From positions 930,001 through 994,000 of the forward strand of contig NZ_CP065997.1 in NCBI RefSeq assembly GCF_016127315.1: a stretch of 64,000 nt of DNA. The letters run 5' to 3'. Source of the DNA: Achromobacter deleyi (GTDB lineage: Bacteria > Pseudomonadota > Gammaproteobacteria > Burkholderiales > Burkholderiaceae_B). The position numbers and the translations under genes were made by a program. Shown piece by piece: positions 34,439 through 44,667 of this stretch (within the stretch, counting starts at the first letter, position 1; the number at the start of each line of letters is the position of its first letter). The notes under the pieces are model-generated. The model was not told the DNA's origin and did not search any database. It saw only the letters and a list, made by a program, of their open reading frames with translations.

Positions 34439-36430
34439 TTATTCGAAACGGAAAGACAGCAAGGTAATGTCGTCGCGCTGCGGCCGTTCGCCCTGGTAGC
34501 GAGCCAGGGCCTCGGTAAACGCGGCCGCCTGGTCAGTTAACGGCTGCCGCGCGTGTCTCTTGAGCATTTCGGCGAAACGCGTGTTGCCAAAGCCGAAACC
34601 ATGCTCGCCGCCGGCCTGGTCCAGGAAGCCGTCGGTCGCCAGGTAGTAGGTCCAGCCCGGCTCCATGCGCAACTCGATATTCTGGTAGGCCCCGGCCCGC
34701 TTGTCGCCCAGCGCGCGCTTGCCCCCGGGCACTTCGCGCAGGGTTTCGCCGTCGCTGGCGTACAGGCTGATCTTGGCGCCGGCATACCGCAACATGCCGG
34801 ATTGGCGGTCAATATATACCAGCCCCGCGTCCGTGTTTGTCGCGAGGGCCCGCGGCAGTTGCGCATCGGCAAGCATGGCGCGGATGGCGCCGTCGGTGCG
34901 CGTCAGGATGCCGGCGGGGTCGGCCGGGCCGGCCTCGGTGATGGCCAGATCGATGGCGGCGCGCGCCAGCATGGTCATCAGGGCGCCGGGCACGCCGTGG
35001 CCGGCGCAGTCCATGATGCCCAGCAGGCAGTTGGCGCCGTCCGAGCGGAACACGTAGAAGTCGCCGCCGACCACGTCGCGCGGCTTCCACAGCACGAAGT
35101 GATGGGCGCCGAGCGACTGGGTCAGCTGGCGGTCCGGCAGGATGGCGCGCTGGATCAGGCTGGCGTAGTCGATCGAGTCGCCGATCTTCTTGTGCGCCGC
35201 GGCCATGGCGCGGTTGGCGTCCTCCAGCGCGGAGGTGCGCTCGCGCACTTTGCTCTCGAGTTCGGCGGTGTGCTGGCGCACCTTGTCGGCCATGACGCCG
35301 AAGGCGCGGCTCAGGTCGCCGATCTCGTCCTGGCCGCCCGGCGGCAGGCGCACGTCGTAGCTGCCGTTGGCGATGGCGCGGGCCGACTGCTGCAGGCGGC
35401 GCAGCGGTCGCAGCATCAGGCGCTCGATAGCGTAGCCGAAGCACAGCAGCAGGGCCGCGAACAGCAGCACCAGGCCGATCGCGGCCGGCCACAGCCAGTC
35501 GGTGTCCAGCACCCGGGCAGCGCCCAGGTCCACCACCGTCAGCACGTGCCAGTGCAGTTCGGGCATGTAGGCCACCGACACCAGCTGGCGCACGCCGTCG
35601 ATCGCGACCCAGGCGGTCTGCACCGATTGTGGGTCGGCCTGGGCGGCATGCAGCGCCGAGCGCAGCTCGTCGCGGCCGCTGCCGCTGCCGGGGTCGAGCA
35701 GGTTGAACACCATGCCGCGGCCGTTGGCGCCGCTGGCCCCCGAGTTGTAGGCGATCAGCGTCGGGTCCATGTGCGCCTGGATCGCCCCTTCCTCGTCGAC
35801 GATGATGGGGGTGACGCCCGGCTGGCCGCTGTTGACGAAGTCGCGCAGGAAGCCGCCCACGTCCAGGCCGGCGCCGGTCAGGCCGATGACCTTGTCGCCG
35901 TCGCGCACCTGCACGTTGATCCAGACCCGCGTGGTCTTGAGCTTGAGGTCCGGATTGACGTTGATGTTGTAACGCGCGCTGGCCTTGAGCGAGTTGTAGA
36001 ACCAGCCATCGTCCGCCGCCTCGCGGCTGAGCGTGTAGCGCGGCGTTTCCGACAGCGGCTGGTCGTCGTTGAAGTAATAGTGGCCGGTGGCGGCGCTGGC
36101 GATGAAATAGGCGCGGCCCAGCAGGTCGCGGCGGTAGCCGTCGGCCTCGCGGAAGAACAGCTCGCGGGCGGCCGGGTCGCTTTCATTGCGCAGCCAGCGG
36201 CGCGTCACCTCGCTGTCGGCCAGCCGCTGCGACAGCGCCAGCTCGCGCGACACCGGCGCCAGGATGCGCTGGCGGTTCAGCTGCGTGAAGTTGTCGGCGA
36301 AGGCGCGCCCGAAGTGGTCGCGGACCCCGTCCAGCACCTGCCAGCCGATCAACGCGGCCGGCGCCAACGCGACCAGGCACGCCAGCAACAGCGCCATCAA
36401 TGATTTTTTGCGCAAACCCCATTTCGCCAT
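34439..36430 (-). CDS. siaA: Membrane sensor PP2C-type phosphatase SiaA
   Basis: 663 aa from the ATG at 36430 (MAKWGLRKKSLMALLL); a frame extending to 36484 adds 18 residues without a better start. Transmembrane helix 1 lies at about 11-33, a periplasmic Cache-type sensor at about 35-300, helix 2 at about 310-335, HAMP at about 335-390, a short coiled coil, then a SpoIIE/PP2C phosphatase (LLGIMDCAGHGVPGALMTMLARAAID holds metal-binding Asp residues). It dephosphorylates SiaC on an external signal. First gene of the siaABCD operon. Confidence 0.92.
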   Translation of the reverse strand: MAKWGLRKKSLMALLLACLVALAPAALIGWQVLDGVRDHFGRAFADNFTQLNRQRILAPVSRELALSQRLADSEVTRRWLRNESDPAARELFFREADGYRRDLLGRAYFIASAATGHYYFNDDQPLSETPRYTLSREAADDGWFYNSLKASARYNINVNPDLKLKTTRVWINVQVRDGDKVIGLTGAGLDVGGFLRDFVNSGQPGVTPIIVDEEGAIQAHMDPTLIAYNSGASGANGRGMVFNLLDPGSGSGRDELRSALHAAQADPQSVQTAWVAIDGVRQLVSVAYMPELHWHVLTVVDLGAARVLDTDWLWPAAIGLVLLFAALLLCFGYAIERLMLRPLRRLQQSARAIANGSYDVRLPPGGQDEIGDLSRAFGVMADKVRQHTAELESKVRERTSALEDANRAMAAAHKKIGDSIDYASLIQRAILPDRQLTQSLGAHHFVLWKPRDVVGGDFYVFRSDGANCLLGIMDCAGHGVPGALMTMLARAAIDLAITEAGPADPAGILTRTDGAIRAMLADAQLPRALATNTDAGLVYIDRQSGMLRYAGAKISLYASDGETLREVPGGKRALGDKRAGAYQNIELRMEPGWTYYLATDGFLDQAGGEHGFGFGNTRFAEMLKRHARQPLTDQAAAFTEALARYQGERPQRDDITLLSFRFE

Positions 36431-36493
36431 GCGAAGTCTTCCCTGACAGCTTGATAAGACGTGACGCATCCACGCGGTACGCACGGCGCGCTA

Positions 36494-36522
36494 AGTGTAG
36501 AGAACCACGAGATGAATTGAAA
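36494..36522 (-). promoter_or_regulatory. Possible sigma70-type promoter of siaABCD
   Basis: On the minus strand, TTTCAA and TACACT are separated by 17 bp, about 65-90 bp before the siaA ATG. Both boxes are weak matches to consensus, so this is tentative. Confidence 0.3.
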
Positions 36523-36610
36523 CAGGCGTAAACACGCGGATTTGCCAAAGGTCAGCCTATTTGAGGCCGCACCCCGCAAACCGCGTCTTTGTTGCGTTTT
36601 ATATCGAAAG

Positions 36611-36643
36611 AAAGGCCGCGCTCCGCGCCGGGATTGCGGCTTT
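36611..36643 (-). terminator. Probable terminator after livF
   Basis: On the minus strand, AAAGCCGC pairs with GCGGCCTTT (one bulged C) and is followed by CTTTC. It lies directly after the livF stop at 36648 and separates the liv operon from siaABCD. Confidence 0.55.
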
Positions 36644-36647
36644 CACG

Positions 36648-37351
<704 letters not shown>

Positions 37352-37352
<1 letters not shown>

Positions 37353-38152
37353 CAGGCAAGCTCCTGGCGCGCGGGCGCCGTTTCATCATCGCCGAGGTAG
37401 GCCTGGCGCACCTCCGGATTGGCGCGGATCTCGTCCGGCGTGCCGGTGGCGATCACGCGGCCATAGACCAGCACCGAGATGCGGTCGGCCAGCCGGAACA
37501 CCGCCTGCATGTCGTGCTCGACCAGCAGCATGGCGGCGCGGCCGCGCAGGGATTCGATCAGGTCGGTCAGGCGCAGGGTCTCGTCGGGCCCCATGCCGGC
37601 CATGGGTTCGTCCAGCAGCAGCACGCGCGGGCGCGCGGCCAGGGCCAGGGCGAATTCCACCTTGCGCTGCTCGCCGTGCGGCAAGGTGCCGGCGGCGCGC
37701 TCCAGCAGGGCGGGATCGATGGCGCATTCGCGCGCCAGCTCGCGGGCCTGCTCATACAGGGCCGACTCGGCGGCGCGCGGCTTCCAGAAGCGCAAGCTGC
37801 TGCCGGCATGGGCCTGCACCGCCAGCACCAGGTTGTCCAGCACGCTGGACTGCTTGAAGATGTTGGTGATCTGGTACGAGCGCGACAGGCCCGCCGCCAC
37901 GCGCTGGTGCGCGTTCATGGCGGTGACGTCGCGGCCATCCACGGCCAGCGAACCGGAGTCGGCCGCCAGCGTGCCGGACAGCAGGTGGATCAGGGTCGAC
38001 TTGCCGGCGCCGTTGGGGCCGATCAGGGCATGGATCTCGCCCGGGTTCAGCGCGATCGAGACGTTGTCGGTGGCCACCAGCGCGCCGAAGCGGCGTACCA
38101 GGTTGCTGGCCTGCAGCGCGGGAGCCTGCGTCGGGGTATGGGTCTGGTTCAT
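37352..38152 (-). CDS. livG: Branched-chain-type ABC transporter ATPase LivG
   Basis: 266 aa from the ATG at 38152, which overlaps the livM stop (ATGA). Walker A GPNGAGKST, Walker B VLLLDEP and the extended LivG-type C-terminus are present. The signature motif reads LPHGEQRKVE rather than LSGGQ, a variant common in LivG proteins. It pairs with LivF. Confidence 0.93.
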
Positions 38153-39117
38153 GATCCCGTCTTGCCGGTTTGGGCGGCGGCGCGGCCGCCGAACAGCGGG
38201 CCGAACAGGCCCACCAGGCCGCGCGGCGCGCCGAACACCACGCACAGCAGCAGCACGCCCAGGGGCAGGTGCCAGTATTCGGTCCACTGGCGCAGCACTT
38301 CCTCCAGCACCAGCATCACCACCGCGCCGGCCACGCCGCCGTAGCGCAGGCCGATGCCGCCCACCAGCACCATGATCAGCAGGTTGGCCGACTGGGTCCA
38401 GTGCATCAGGCTGGGCGAGATGAACAGGTTGTGGTTGGCCAGCAGCGCGCCGGCCAGCCCGGCCACCGCGCCGCTGAGCGTGAAGGCGGTGAGCTTGATG
38501 CGGTAGACCGGGTAGCCCATGGATTCCATGCGCGACTCGTTTTCACGGATGCCCTGCAGCGCGGTGCCGAAGCGCGACAGCGTCACCCGCCCGAACAGCC
38601 ACATCATCACGGCGAAGATCACCAGCACCAGGTAATAGAACGCCACGTCATTGGCCAGGTCGATGCCCGGCAGCGACGAGTAGCCCGGCAGGTTCAGGCC
38701 GTCCTCGCCGCCGTACTGGCGCAGCGAGATGAAGATGTAGAACAGCATCTGCGCGAACGCCAGCGTAATCATGATGAAGTACACGCCGCGGGTGCGCAGC
38801 GAGATCGCGCCGGTGATGAAGGCCAGCAGCGCCGCCAGCAGCATCGCCACCGGCCACGACACCAGCGCCGAGGTCACGCCCGCCATCGCCAGGATGCCGA
38901 CCGCGTAGGCGCCGGCGCCGAAGAAGGCCGCGTGGCCCAGCGCCACCATGCCGCCGTAGCCCAGGATCAGGTTCAGGCTGGTGGCGGCCAGCGCGTAGAT
39001 CAGCACGCGGCGCACGAAGGAGATATAGAAATCCAGGCCCAGGGCCGGCGCCACCAGCGGGAACGCCGCCAGCGCGGCCAGCAGGGCCAGGGTCCAGAGG
39101 ATCGAAGAGGTCCGCAT
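38149..39117 (-). CDS. livM: Branched-chain-type ABC transporter permease LivM
   Basis: 322 aa from the ATG at 39117, two bases after the livH stop. About eight to ten hydrophobic helices; the family stretch LNLILGYGGMVALGHAAFFGAGAYAVG is clear, as is FxGxALQGIRENE near the cytoplasmic coupling helix. It forms the channel with LivH. Confidence 0.93.
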   Translation of the reverse strand: MRTSSILWTLALLAALAAFPLVAPALGLDFYISFVRRVLIYALAATSLNLILGYGGMVALGHAAFFGAGAYAVGILAMAGVTSALVSWPVAMLLAALLAFITGAISLRTRGVYFIMITLAFAQMLFYIFISLRQYGGEDGLNLPGYSSLPGIDLANDVAFYYLVLVIFAVMMWLFGRVTLSRFGTALQGIRENESRMESMGYPVYRIKLTAFTLSGAVAGLAGALLANHNLFISPSLMHWTQSANLLIMVLVGGIGLRYGGVAGAVVMLVLEEVLRQWTEYWHLPLGVLLLCVVFGAPRGLVGLFGPLFGGRAAAQTGKTGS

Positions 39118-39119
39118 GC

Positions 39120-40040
39120 TCAGCCTCGCGCCGGAAACAGGCCGGAAGGCCGGAACACCAGGACCGCCGCCATCAGCACGTAGATGGCGATGGCCGCCAG
39201 CGTCGGGCCGACGCTGGACGCGACCGCCGGCGAGAACACCTGGCGCAGCAGCATCGGCAGGAAGGCGCGCCCGGCCGTGTCGACCATGCCCACCAGCAGC
39301 GCGCCGACGAAGGCGCCGCGGATCGAGCCGATGCCGCCGATGACGATGCACACCAGCACCAGGATCAGGATTTCCTCGCCCATGCCGACTTGCACCGAGG
39401 TGATCGGGCCCAGCAGCGCGCCGGCCACGGCGGCCAGCATGGCGCCCAGCACGAACACGCCCAGGAACAGCAGCGGCACGCGCACGCCCATCAGGGTGGC
39501 CATCTGCCGGTTCGAAGCGCCGGCCCGCACCAGCACGCCGGCGCGGGTGCGCGTCACGAACCAGTACAGCCCCACGGCCGAGGCCACGCCGAACACGATG
39601 ATCATCAGGCGGTAGGCCGGATACAGCAGGTCGGGCAACAGGCGCACCGGCCCGGACAGCAGCGCCGGCATGTTCAGCATGACCGGGGCCGGGCCCCAGA
39701 TCATCTTGACCAGGTCATTGGCGATGAGGATGACCGCGTAGGTGCCCAGCACCTGGGCCAGGTGGTCGCGCAGCGCCAGGCGGCGGATCAGCGTCAGTTC
39801 CAGCGCCACCCCGACCAGCCCGGTGGCGACGGCGGCCACCAGGACGGCGGCGGTGAAGGACCCCGTGCGCTGCATGGTTTCGGCGGCGACATAGGCGCCT
39901 GCCATATAGAGCGAGCCGTGCGCCAGATTCATGATGTCCATGATGCCGAACACCAGGGTCAGCCCGGCCGCGATCAGAAACAACATCAACCCAAACTGCA
40001 GACCGTTCAGCAATTGCTCGATGATGAGCGTGAACGTCAT
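39120..40040 (-). CDS. livH: Branched-chain-type ABC transporter permease LivH
   Basis: 306 aa from MTFTLIIEQLLNGLQFGLMLFL (ATG at 40040); an in-frame start at 40064 would add eight residues. The diagnostic AAGLTLVFGIMDIMNLAHGSLYMAGAY block and a VLVCIVIGGIGSIRGAFVGAL loop are visible. It is separated from livK by a 150-bp hairpin-rich stretch. Confidence 0.92.
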   Translation of the reverse strand: MTFTLIIEQLLNGLQFGLMLFLIAAGLTLVFGIMDIMNLAHGSLYMAGAYVAAETMQRTGSFTAAVLVAAVATGLVGVALELTLIRRLALRDHLAQVLGTYAVILIANDLVKMIWGPAPVMLNMPALLSGPVRLLPDLLYPAYRLMIIVFGVASAVGLYWFVTRTRAGVLVRAGASNRQMATLMGVRVPLLFLGVFVLGAMLAAVAGALLGPITSVQVGMGEEILILVLVCIVIGGIGSIRGAFVGALLVGMVDTAGRAFLPMLLRQVFSPAVASSVGPTLAAIAIYVLMAAVLVFRPSGLFPARG

Positions 40041-40192
40041 GAATGAATCCCCTGGTGGGCCCACCCCCGGAGCGCTGCGCGCTTCCCCCCCTCAAGGGGG
40101 CGTCGCGACGGACCGGCGAAGCCGGATCCGTGCGACCCCGCGGGGCCAGGCTACATCGTGTAGCCGCGACGCTTTACGCGTCCCGCCGCCTT
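40041..40192 (-). promoter_or_regulatory. Hairpin-rich livK-livH spacer, possible attenuator or mRNA stabiliser
   Basis: Three stems lie in tandem: CCCCC/GGGGG at 40086-40099, GGACCGGC with GCCGGATCC (40109-40128, one bulge), and GGCTACA/TGTAGCC at 40148-40164. None has a T-run downstream. Such stems between a binding-protein gene and its permeases usually let the binding protein be made in excess. Confidence 0.5.
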
Positions 40193-41356
40193 TTATAGTT
40201 TGCAGTCGCCGACGTAGACGTCCTGGTACTTGTCGAAGACCTTGCCCACCAGCTTGTTGGTGATGCGGCCGCTGGCGTCCTTGTCGACCACGCGCAGGTA
40301 GTAGGCCTGGATCGGGTAGTGGTTCTTGCCGTAGATGTAGCTGCCGCGCACCGAGGGGTAGTCGGCCTTGGCCAGCGCCTGGACGATGGCCTCGCGGTCG
40401 GAGGCCTTGCCGCCGGCCTGCTTGACGGCGGCGTCCATGGCCATGATGACGTCATAGGCCTGGGCGGCGTACACCGACGGGTAGCGGCCGTTGTATTCCT
40501 TGCGGAAGGCCTCGACGAAGGCCTTGTTCTGCGGCACGTCCAGGTCATGCGCCCACTGCGCGGTGTTGTACATGCCCAGCATCGGCTCGCCCACGGCCTG
40601 GATCACGTCCTCGTCGGCCGAGAAGCCCGGGCCGATCAGCTTGACGCTCTGCGACAGGCCGGCCGACACGAACTGCTTGACGAAGTTGATGCCCATGCCG
40701 CCCGGCAGGAAGATATAGACCGCGTCCGGCTTGGCGGCGCGGATCTGGGCGATTTCGGCGGCGTAGTCGATCTGGCCGAGCTTGGTGTAGACCTCGTCGC
40801 CCGGGGCGGTCTTGTAGCCGCGCTTGAAGCCGGTCAGGGCGTCCTTGCCCGCCGGGTAGTCGGGGGCCATGATGAACATCTTCTTGAAGCCGCGGTCGGC
40901 CGCGACCTTGCCGGCGGCTTCGTGGAAGGCGTCGTTCTGGTAGGACGAACCAAACCAGTAGTTGTTGCACTGGGCGCCGGCGAACTGGCTGGGGCCCGGG
41001 TTGTTCGACAGGTACGGCACCTTGGCGGCGAACAGCGCGGGGCCGACGGCCAGCGCCACGTTCGAGCCGATCGGGCCGGTGAAGAAATCGACCTTGTCGC
41101 GCTGGATGTAGCGCGTGACCAGCTGGCGGGCCTGGTCCGGATTGCCGCCCATGTCGGTCTGCAGGAATTCAGCCGGCTGGCCGCCCAGCTTGCTGCCCAG
41201 CTGCTTGATCGCCAGGTTGAAGCCGTCGCGGGCTTCGGCGCCCAGGGCCGAGAACGGGCCGGAAATGTCATTCGCGATGCCGACCTTGACCGGATCGGCG
41301 TGCGCCAGTGCCGGAACCAACGCGGCGGCGGCAACGAGGGAAGTGATGAAACGCAT
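40193..41356 (-). CDS. livK: ABC transporter substrate-binding protein, LivK type
   Basis: 387 aa with a signal peptide (MRFITSLVAAAALVPALAHA). The type I binding fold opens DPVKVGIANDISGPFSALGAEARDG. Its relatives include binding proteins for aromatic acids as well as amino acids. It is a paralogue of 17862-19049. It is first in the liv operon and divergent from marR. Combined with the shared operator, aromatic substrate uptake is more likely than leucine uptake; this is inference. Confidence 0.9.
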   Translation of the reverse strand: MRFITSLVAAAALVPALAHADPVKVGIANDISGPFSALGAEARDGFNLAIKQLGSKLGGQPAEFLQTDMGGNPDQARQLVTRYIQRDKVDFFTGPIGSNVALAVGPALFAAKVPYLSNNPGPSQFAGAQCNNYWFGSSYQNDAFHEAAGKVAADRGFKKMFIMAPDYPAGKDALTGFKRGYKTAPGDEVYTKLGQIDYAAEIAQIRAAKPDAVYIFLPGGMGINFVKQFVSAGLSQSVKLIGPGFSADEDVIQAVGEPMLGMYNTAQWAHDLDVPQNKAFVEAFRKEYNGRYPSVYAAQAYDVIMAMDAAVKQAGGKASDREAIVQALAKADYPSVRGSYIYGKNHYPIQAYYLRVVDKDASGRITNKLVGKVFDKYQDVYVGDCKL

Positions 41357-41666
41357 GGTGGTGTGCTCCGTGCGCGAGCCGCGCCGAGGGTGTTTTTCTG
41401 AGATTGCGATTCGAAGGACTTCTATGCCCGGCCTGCCGGCCCGATCAGACGGCCGTCAGACCGGCGCCCGCAGCAGCCGATCCCGGGGTGCGGCATGGGG
41501 AGAACTGGCGTGGTTCATAGTTTAGGTTTAAAGTATTCGGCAAAACAAGTCTAGGGTTTTTACCAATGATCCACGGCGCGGGCCCGCCCGCGCGGACATT
41601 ACCCGACATCGGCCCGATACTCAAGAATACAGACCTCTCCACGCATTCCCGGTAACCTTCCCGACC
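41357..41666. promoter_or_regulatory. Divergent livK-marR control region
   Basis: A 310-bp gap, AT-rich at 41515-41570. It contains the 20-bp operator candidate at 41517-41536. The livK and marR promoters must both lie here. No gene seen. Confidence 0.5.
41517..41536 (-). promoter_or_regulatory. Quasi-palindromic operator candidate, liv/marR copy
   Basis: ATAGTTTAGGTTTAAAGTAT matches its own reverse complement at 14 of 20 positions and matches 28650-28669 at 17 of 20. It is 160 bp from the livK start and 131 bp from the marR start. This is proposed as the binding site of the MarR protein encoded next door. Confidence 0.6.
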
Positions 41667-42161
41667 ATGACAGACGCTCCCGACCTGGAATCCCGCGCCG
41701 CCCCCGACGATCACCATGCGCTGCGCCTGTGGCTGCGCATGCTGACCTGCGCCAATCTCATCGAAGGCGAGATCCGCAGCCGACTGCGCAACGAGTTCGA
41801 CACCACCCTGCCGCGCTTCGACCTGATGGCGCAATTGCAGCGCGCGCCCAAGGGCATGAAGATGGGCGAGCTGTCGCGCCACATGATGGTGACCAACGGC
41901 AATATCACCGGCATCACCGACCAGCTCGAAAAAGAAGGCCTGGTGGTGCGCACCAAGGTCGAGTCCGACCGCCGCAGCTCGCTCATCAAGCTGACGCCGC
42001 AAGGCCGCAAGAGCTTCGCCAAGATGGCGCGGGCCCACGAGTCGTGGGTCAAGTCGATGTTCGGCGAGCTGCCCGAGGCCAGCCGCAACGCGCTGTTCCA
42101 GGCGCTGGGCGAACTGAAACTGCAGGTGATCGCCACCCGCTCGGCCGCCGCCGGCAACTGA
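41667..42161 (+). CDS. MarR-family transcriptional regulator
   Basis: 164 aa winged helix protein. LMAQLQRAPKGMKMGELSRHMMVTNGNITGITDQLEKEGLVVR is the helix-turn-helix and SDRRSSLIKLTPQGR the wing. Relatives commonly repress aromatic degradation genes and release DNA on binding an aryl-CoA or phenolic ligand. Divergent from livK. The shared operator suggests control of the aryl-CoA operon 13 kb away as well. Confidence 0.9.
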   Translation: MTDAPDLESRAAPDDHHALRLWLRMLTCANLIEGEIRSRLRNEFDTTLPRFDLMAQLQRAPKGMKMGELSRHMMVTNGNITGITDQLEKEGLVVRTKVESDRRSSLIKLTPQGRKSFAKMARAHESWVKSMFGELPEASRNALFQALGELKLQVIATRSAAAGN

Positions 42162-42278
42162 GCCGCGTCCCGCGCGCCGCCCGGCCGGTCCGCCGCCGGC
42201 GCGCGCCGATGCGTTTTCACCCCTGCCGCCCCCTCGGGCCGACAAAAAACGACAACGGTTTGGCGCATAATTGCCGCC

Positions 42279-43319
42279 ATGATTCCGGTATCTCTTCCTG
42301 GCGGTAATTACTACGTGCTGATGGCCGTCTCGCTGGCCTGCCTGTCGACGCTGCTGACTTGGCTGGCCGTCCTGGCCACCAGCCGCGGCGCCCGGCTGTG
42401 GCTGGGCGACCATCGCCGCCGCGGCACCCTCCTGATGGCGCTGCTGGCCCTGGTCGGCGGCATCTTTCCCTACCAGCAGCTGAGCCAATGGCTGGTCGCC
42501 CAGCGCGACGCCCGCCTGGGCGCCAGCCTCGACCGGGTGCTGGACCAGCCCACCCGGCTGGCCGGGGTCGACATGCCGGCCGGCACGGTGCTGCGCCTGA
42601 CCGCCGCTGGCGATCCGGCCTCGTTCGACCGCGCCACCTTCCCGGAGGGCCATCCGGCCACCGTGCAGGGCATCAGCGCCACCCGCCTGTTCCATTACCC
42701 GGCCAACAGCCGGCAGCCCGAGACGCTGTCGGCCGAGATCGCCCGCGACCAGGCCCTGGACGGCTGGCTCTGCGCCCACGGCCACCGGGTCGAATTCGTC
42801 ATGCTGGGCGGCCAGCCGCGCTTTGCCAGCTGCCACCTGGCGATCGGCAACACCCTCAATCAGCAGCCCATCCCGCCCGGCGCCTGGCTCAAGGTCGACG
42901 ACGCGGCCCGCGCTGGCGCTCCCGACCCGGCCAGCCCGGCGCCGCGCTGGCTGCTGCGCGCCGAGGGCAGCGAGCCGCTGTCCGTGGACGGCCTGCCGTT
43001 GCTGAAAGTGGACATGACGCTGGACGCCCAGCGCCGCCTGCTGGCGTTCGAGGGCCTGCTGGGGCGCGAAAGCGCCTTCGGCGGCATCACCTATCCCACC
43101 GGCACCCGCATGCTGACGGCCGGACCGCGCGTGCCCGGCATGCAGCCCGGCGACCTGCTGTTCTCGCCCTCGCGCGGCCGCTCGGCGCGGCAGGCCGACG
43201 GCAAGGAAGTCGCCGCCGGCATGTCGGTGCTGCAGGCGCCCGACGGCACCGTGCGCCGCGTGCTGTCCAACCGCGAGGCCGGCGTGCTGGACGTGGCGGC
43301 CATGCGGACCGCTCCCTGA
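42279..43319 (+). CDS. Membrane-anchored protein of unknown function
   Basis: 346 aa; I do not recognise the family. Two hydrophobic helices at about 11-33 and 48-64 flank a short basic loop (TSRGARLWLGDHRRRG). The rest (about 70-346) is a soluble domain, probably outside the membrane. It contains two cysteines (WLCAHGH and FASCHLA) and repeated short beta-like strands such as GVDMPAGTVLRLT and GGITYPTGTRM. It lies between marR and argJ on the plus strand, with a putative hairpin GCCGGC/GCCGGC after it. Codon usage is like the neighbours. No function is proposed. Confidence 0.75.
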   Translation: MIPVSLPGGNYYVLMAVSLACLSTLLTWLAVLATSRGARLWLGDHRRRGTLLMALLALVGGIFPYQQLSQWLVAQRDARLGASLDRVLDQPTRLAGVDMPAGTVLRLTAAGDPASFDRATFPEGHPATVQGISATRLFHYPANSRQPETLSAEIARDQALDGWLCAHGHRVEFVMLGGQPRFASCHLAIGNTLNQQPIPPGAWLKVDDAARAGAPDPASPAPRWLLRAEGSEPLSVDGLPLLKVDMTLDAQRRLLAFEGLLGRESAFGGITYPTGTRMLTAGPRVPGMQPGDLLFSPSRGRSARQADGKEVAAGMSVLQAPDGTVRRVLSNREAGVLDVAAMRTAP

Positions 43320-43440
43320 CAACCGGCTTTCAGGCCGGCGCCGCCGGCTGTCGCAAAGCAGTGGGATAATACGAAGCTTTCCCCCGCGCGCCGCCTTGCC
43401 CTGGCGGCGATTCCGTCCTGCTCATTCATGAGACGAAGTC

Positions 43441-44667
43441 ATGGCCGTTAACCTGCAGATCCCCTCCGAGTCCGAAATTTTCCCTGTTGCCGGCGTTGAA
43501 ATCGGCGTCACCGAGGCCGGCATCCGCAAAGCCAACCGACGCGACCTGACGGTATTGCGCCTGGCCGAAGGCAGCAGCGTGGCCGGCGTGTTCACCCGCA
43601 ACCGCTTCTGCGCCGCGCCGGTGCAGGTCTGCCAGGCTCATCTGGCCGACGGTGGCCCGATCCGCGCGCTGGTCATCAACACCGGCAACGCCAACGCCGG
43701 CACCGGCGCCGAGGGCCTGAAGAAGGCCCAGGACACCTGCGCCGAGCTCGGCCGCCTGCTGGGCGTGCCCGCCGCGCAGGTGCTGCCGTTCTCGACCGGC
43801 GTGATCCTGGAGCCGCTGCCGCTGGACCGCCTGTTCGCCGGCCTGCCGGGCGCCATCGCCAACCTCGGCGCCGACCACTGGTCCAGCGCCGCGCACGGCA
43901 TCATGACCACCGACACGCTGCCCAAGATCTCGTCGCGCCGCGTCCAGATCGGCGGCAAGACCGTCACCTTCACCGGCATCAGCAAGGGCGCCGGCATGAT
44001 CCGCCCCAACATGGCGACCATGCTAAGCTTCCTGGCCACCGACGCCGGCATCGCCCAGCCGCTCTTGCGCAAGCTGGCGGTCGAAATCGCCGACGCCTCG
44101 TTCAACCGCATCACCGTGGATGGCGACACCTCCACCAATGACTCGTTCATCATCGTCGCCACCGGCAAGTCGGGCGTCGAGGTCAACGCCGAATCGGACG
44201 CCGCCTACGCCGCCGTGCGCGAGGCCCTGACCGCCGCCGCGCTGGAACTGGCGCAGAAGATCGTGCGCGACGCCGAAGGCGCCACCAAGTTCATGACCAT
44301 CCGCGTGGAAGAAGCCGGCACCACCGAGGAAGCCCTCAAGGTGGCCTACGCCGTGGCCCACTCGCCGCTGGTCAAGACCGCCTTCTTCGCCTCGGACCCC
44401 AACCTGGGCCGCATCCTGGCCGCCGTCGGCTACGCCGGCATCGACGACCTGGACGTGTCGAACATCCGCCTGTGGCTCGACGACGTGCTGGTGGCCAAGG
44501 ACGGCGGCCGCAATCCGGCCTACCAGGAAGCCGACGGCCAGCGCGTCATGAAGCAGGCCGAGATCACCGTGCGCATCGCGCTGGGCCGCGGCCAGGTCAA
44601 CGACACCGTCTACACCTGCGATTTCTCGCACGAGTACGTGTCGATCAACGCCGATTACCGTTCCTGA
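43441..44667 (+). CDS. argJ: Bifunctional glutamate N-acetyltransferase / amino-acid N-acetyltransferase
   Basis: 408 aa precursor of standard ArgJ length. The self-cleavage site is MATML, with Thr193 becoming the N-terminal nucleophile of the beta chain. [21 protein letters not shown] and DGDTSTNDS are diagnostic. It recycles the acetyl group between N-acetylornithine and glutamate, and may also make N-acetylglutamate from acetyl-CoA. It begins the argJ-DUF815-mutT block that is common in betaproteobacteria. Confidence 0.97.
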   Translation: MAVNLQIPSESEIFPVAGVEIGVTEAGIRKANRRDLTVLRLAEGSSVAGVFTRNRFCAAPVQVCQAHLADGGPIRALVINTGNANAGTGAEGLKKAQDTCAELGRLLGVPAAQVLPFSTGVILEPLPLDRLFAGLPGAIANLGADHWSSAAHGIMTTDTLPKISSRRVQIGGKTVTFTGISKGAGMIRPNMATMLSFLATDAGIAQPLLRKLAVEIADASFNRITVDGDTSTNDSFIIVATGKSGVEVNAESDAAYAAVREALTAAALELAQKIVRDAEGATKFMTIRVEEAGTTEEALKVAYAVAHSPLVKTAFFASDPNLGRILAAVGYAGIDDLDVSNIRLWLDDVLVAKDGGRNPAYQEADGQRVMKQAEITVRIALGRGQVNDTVYTCDFSHEYVSINADYRS

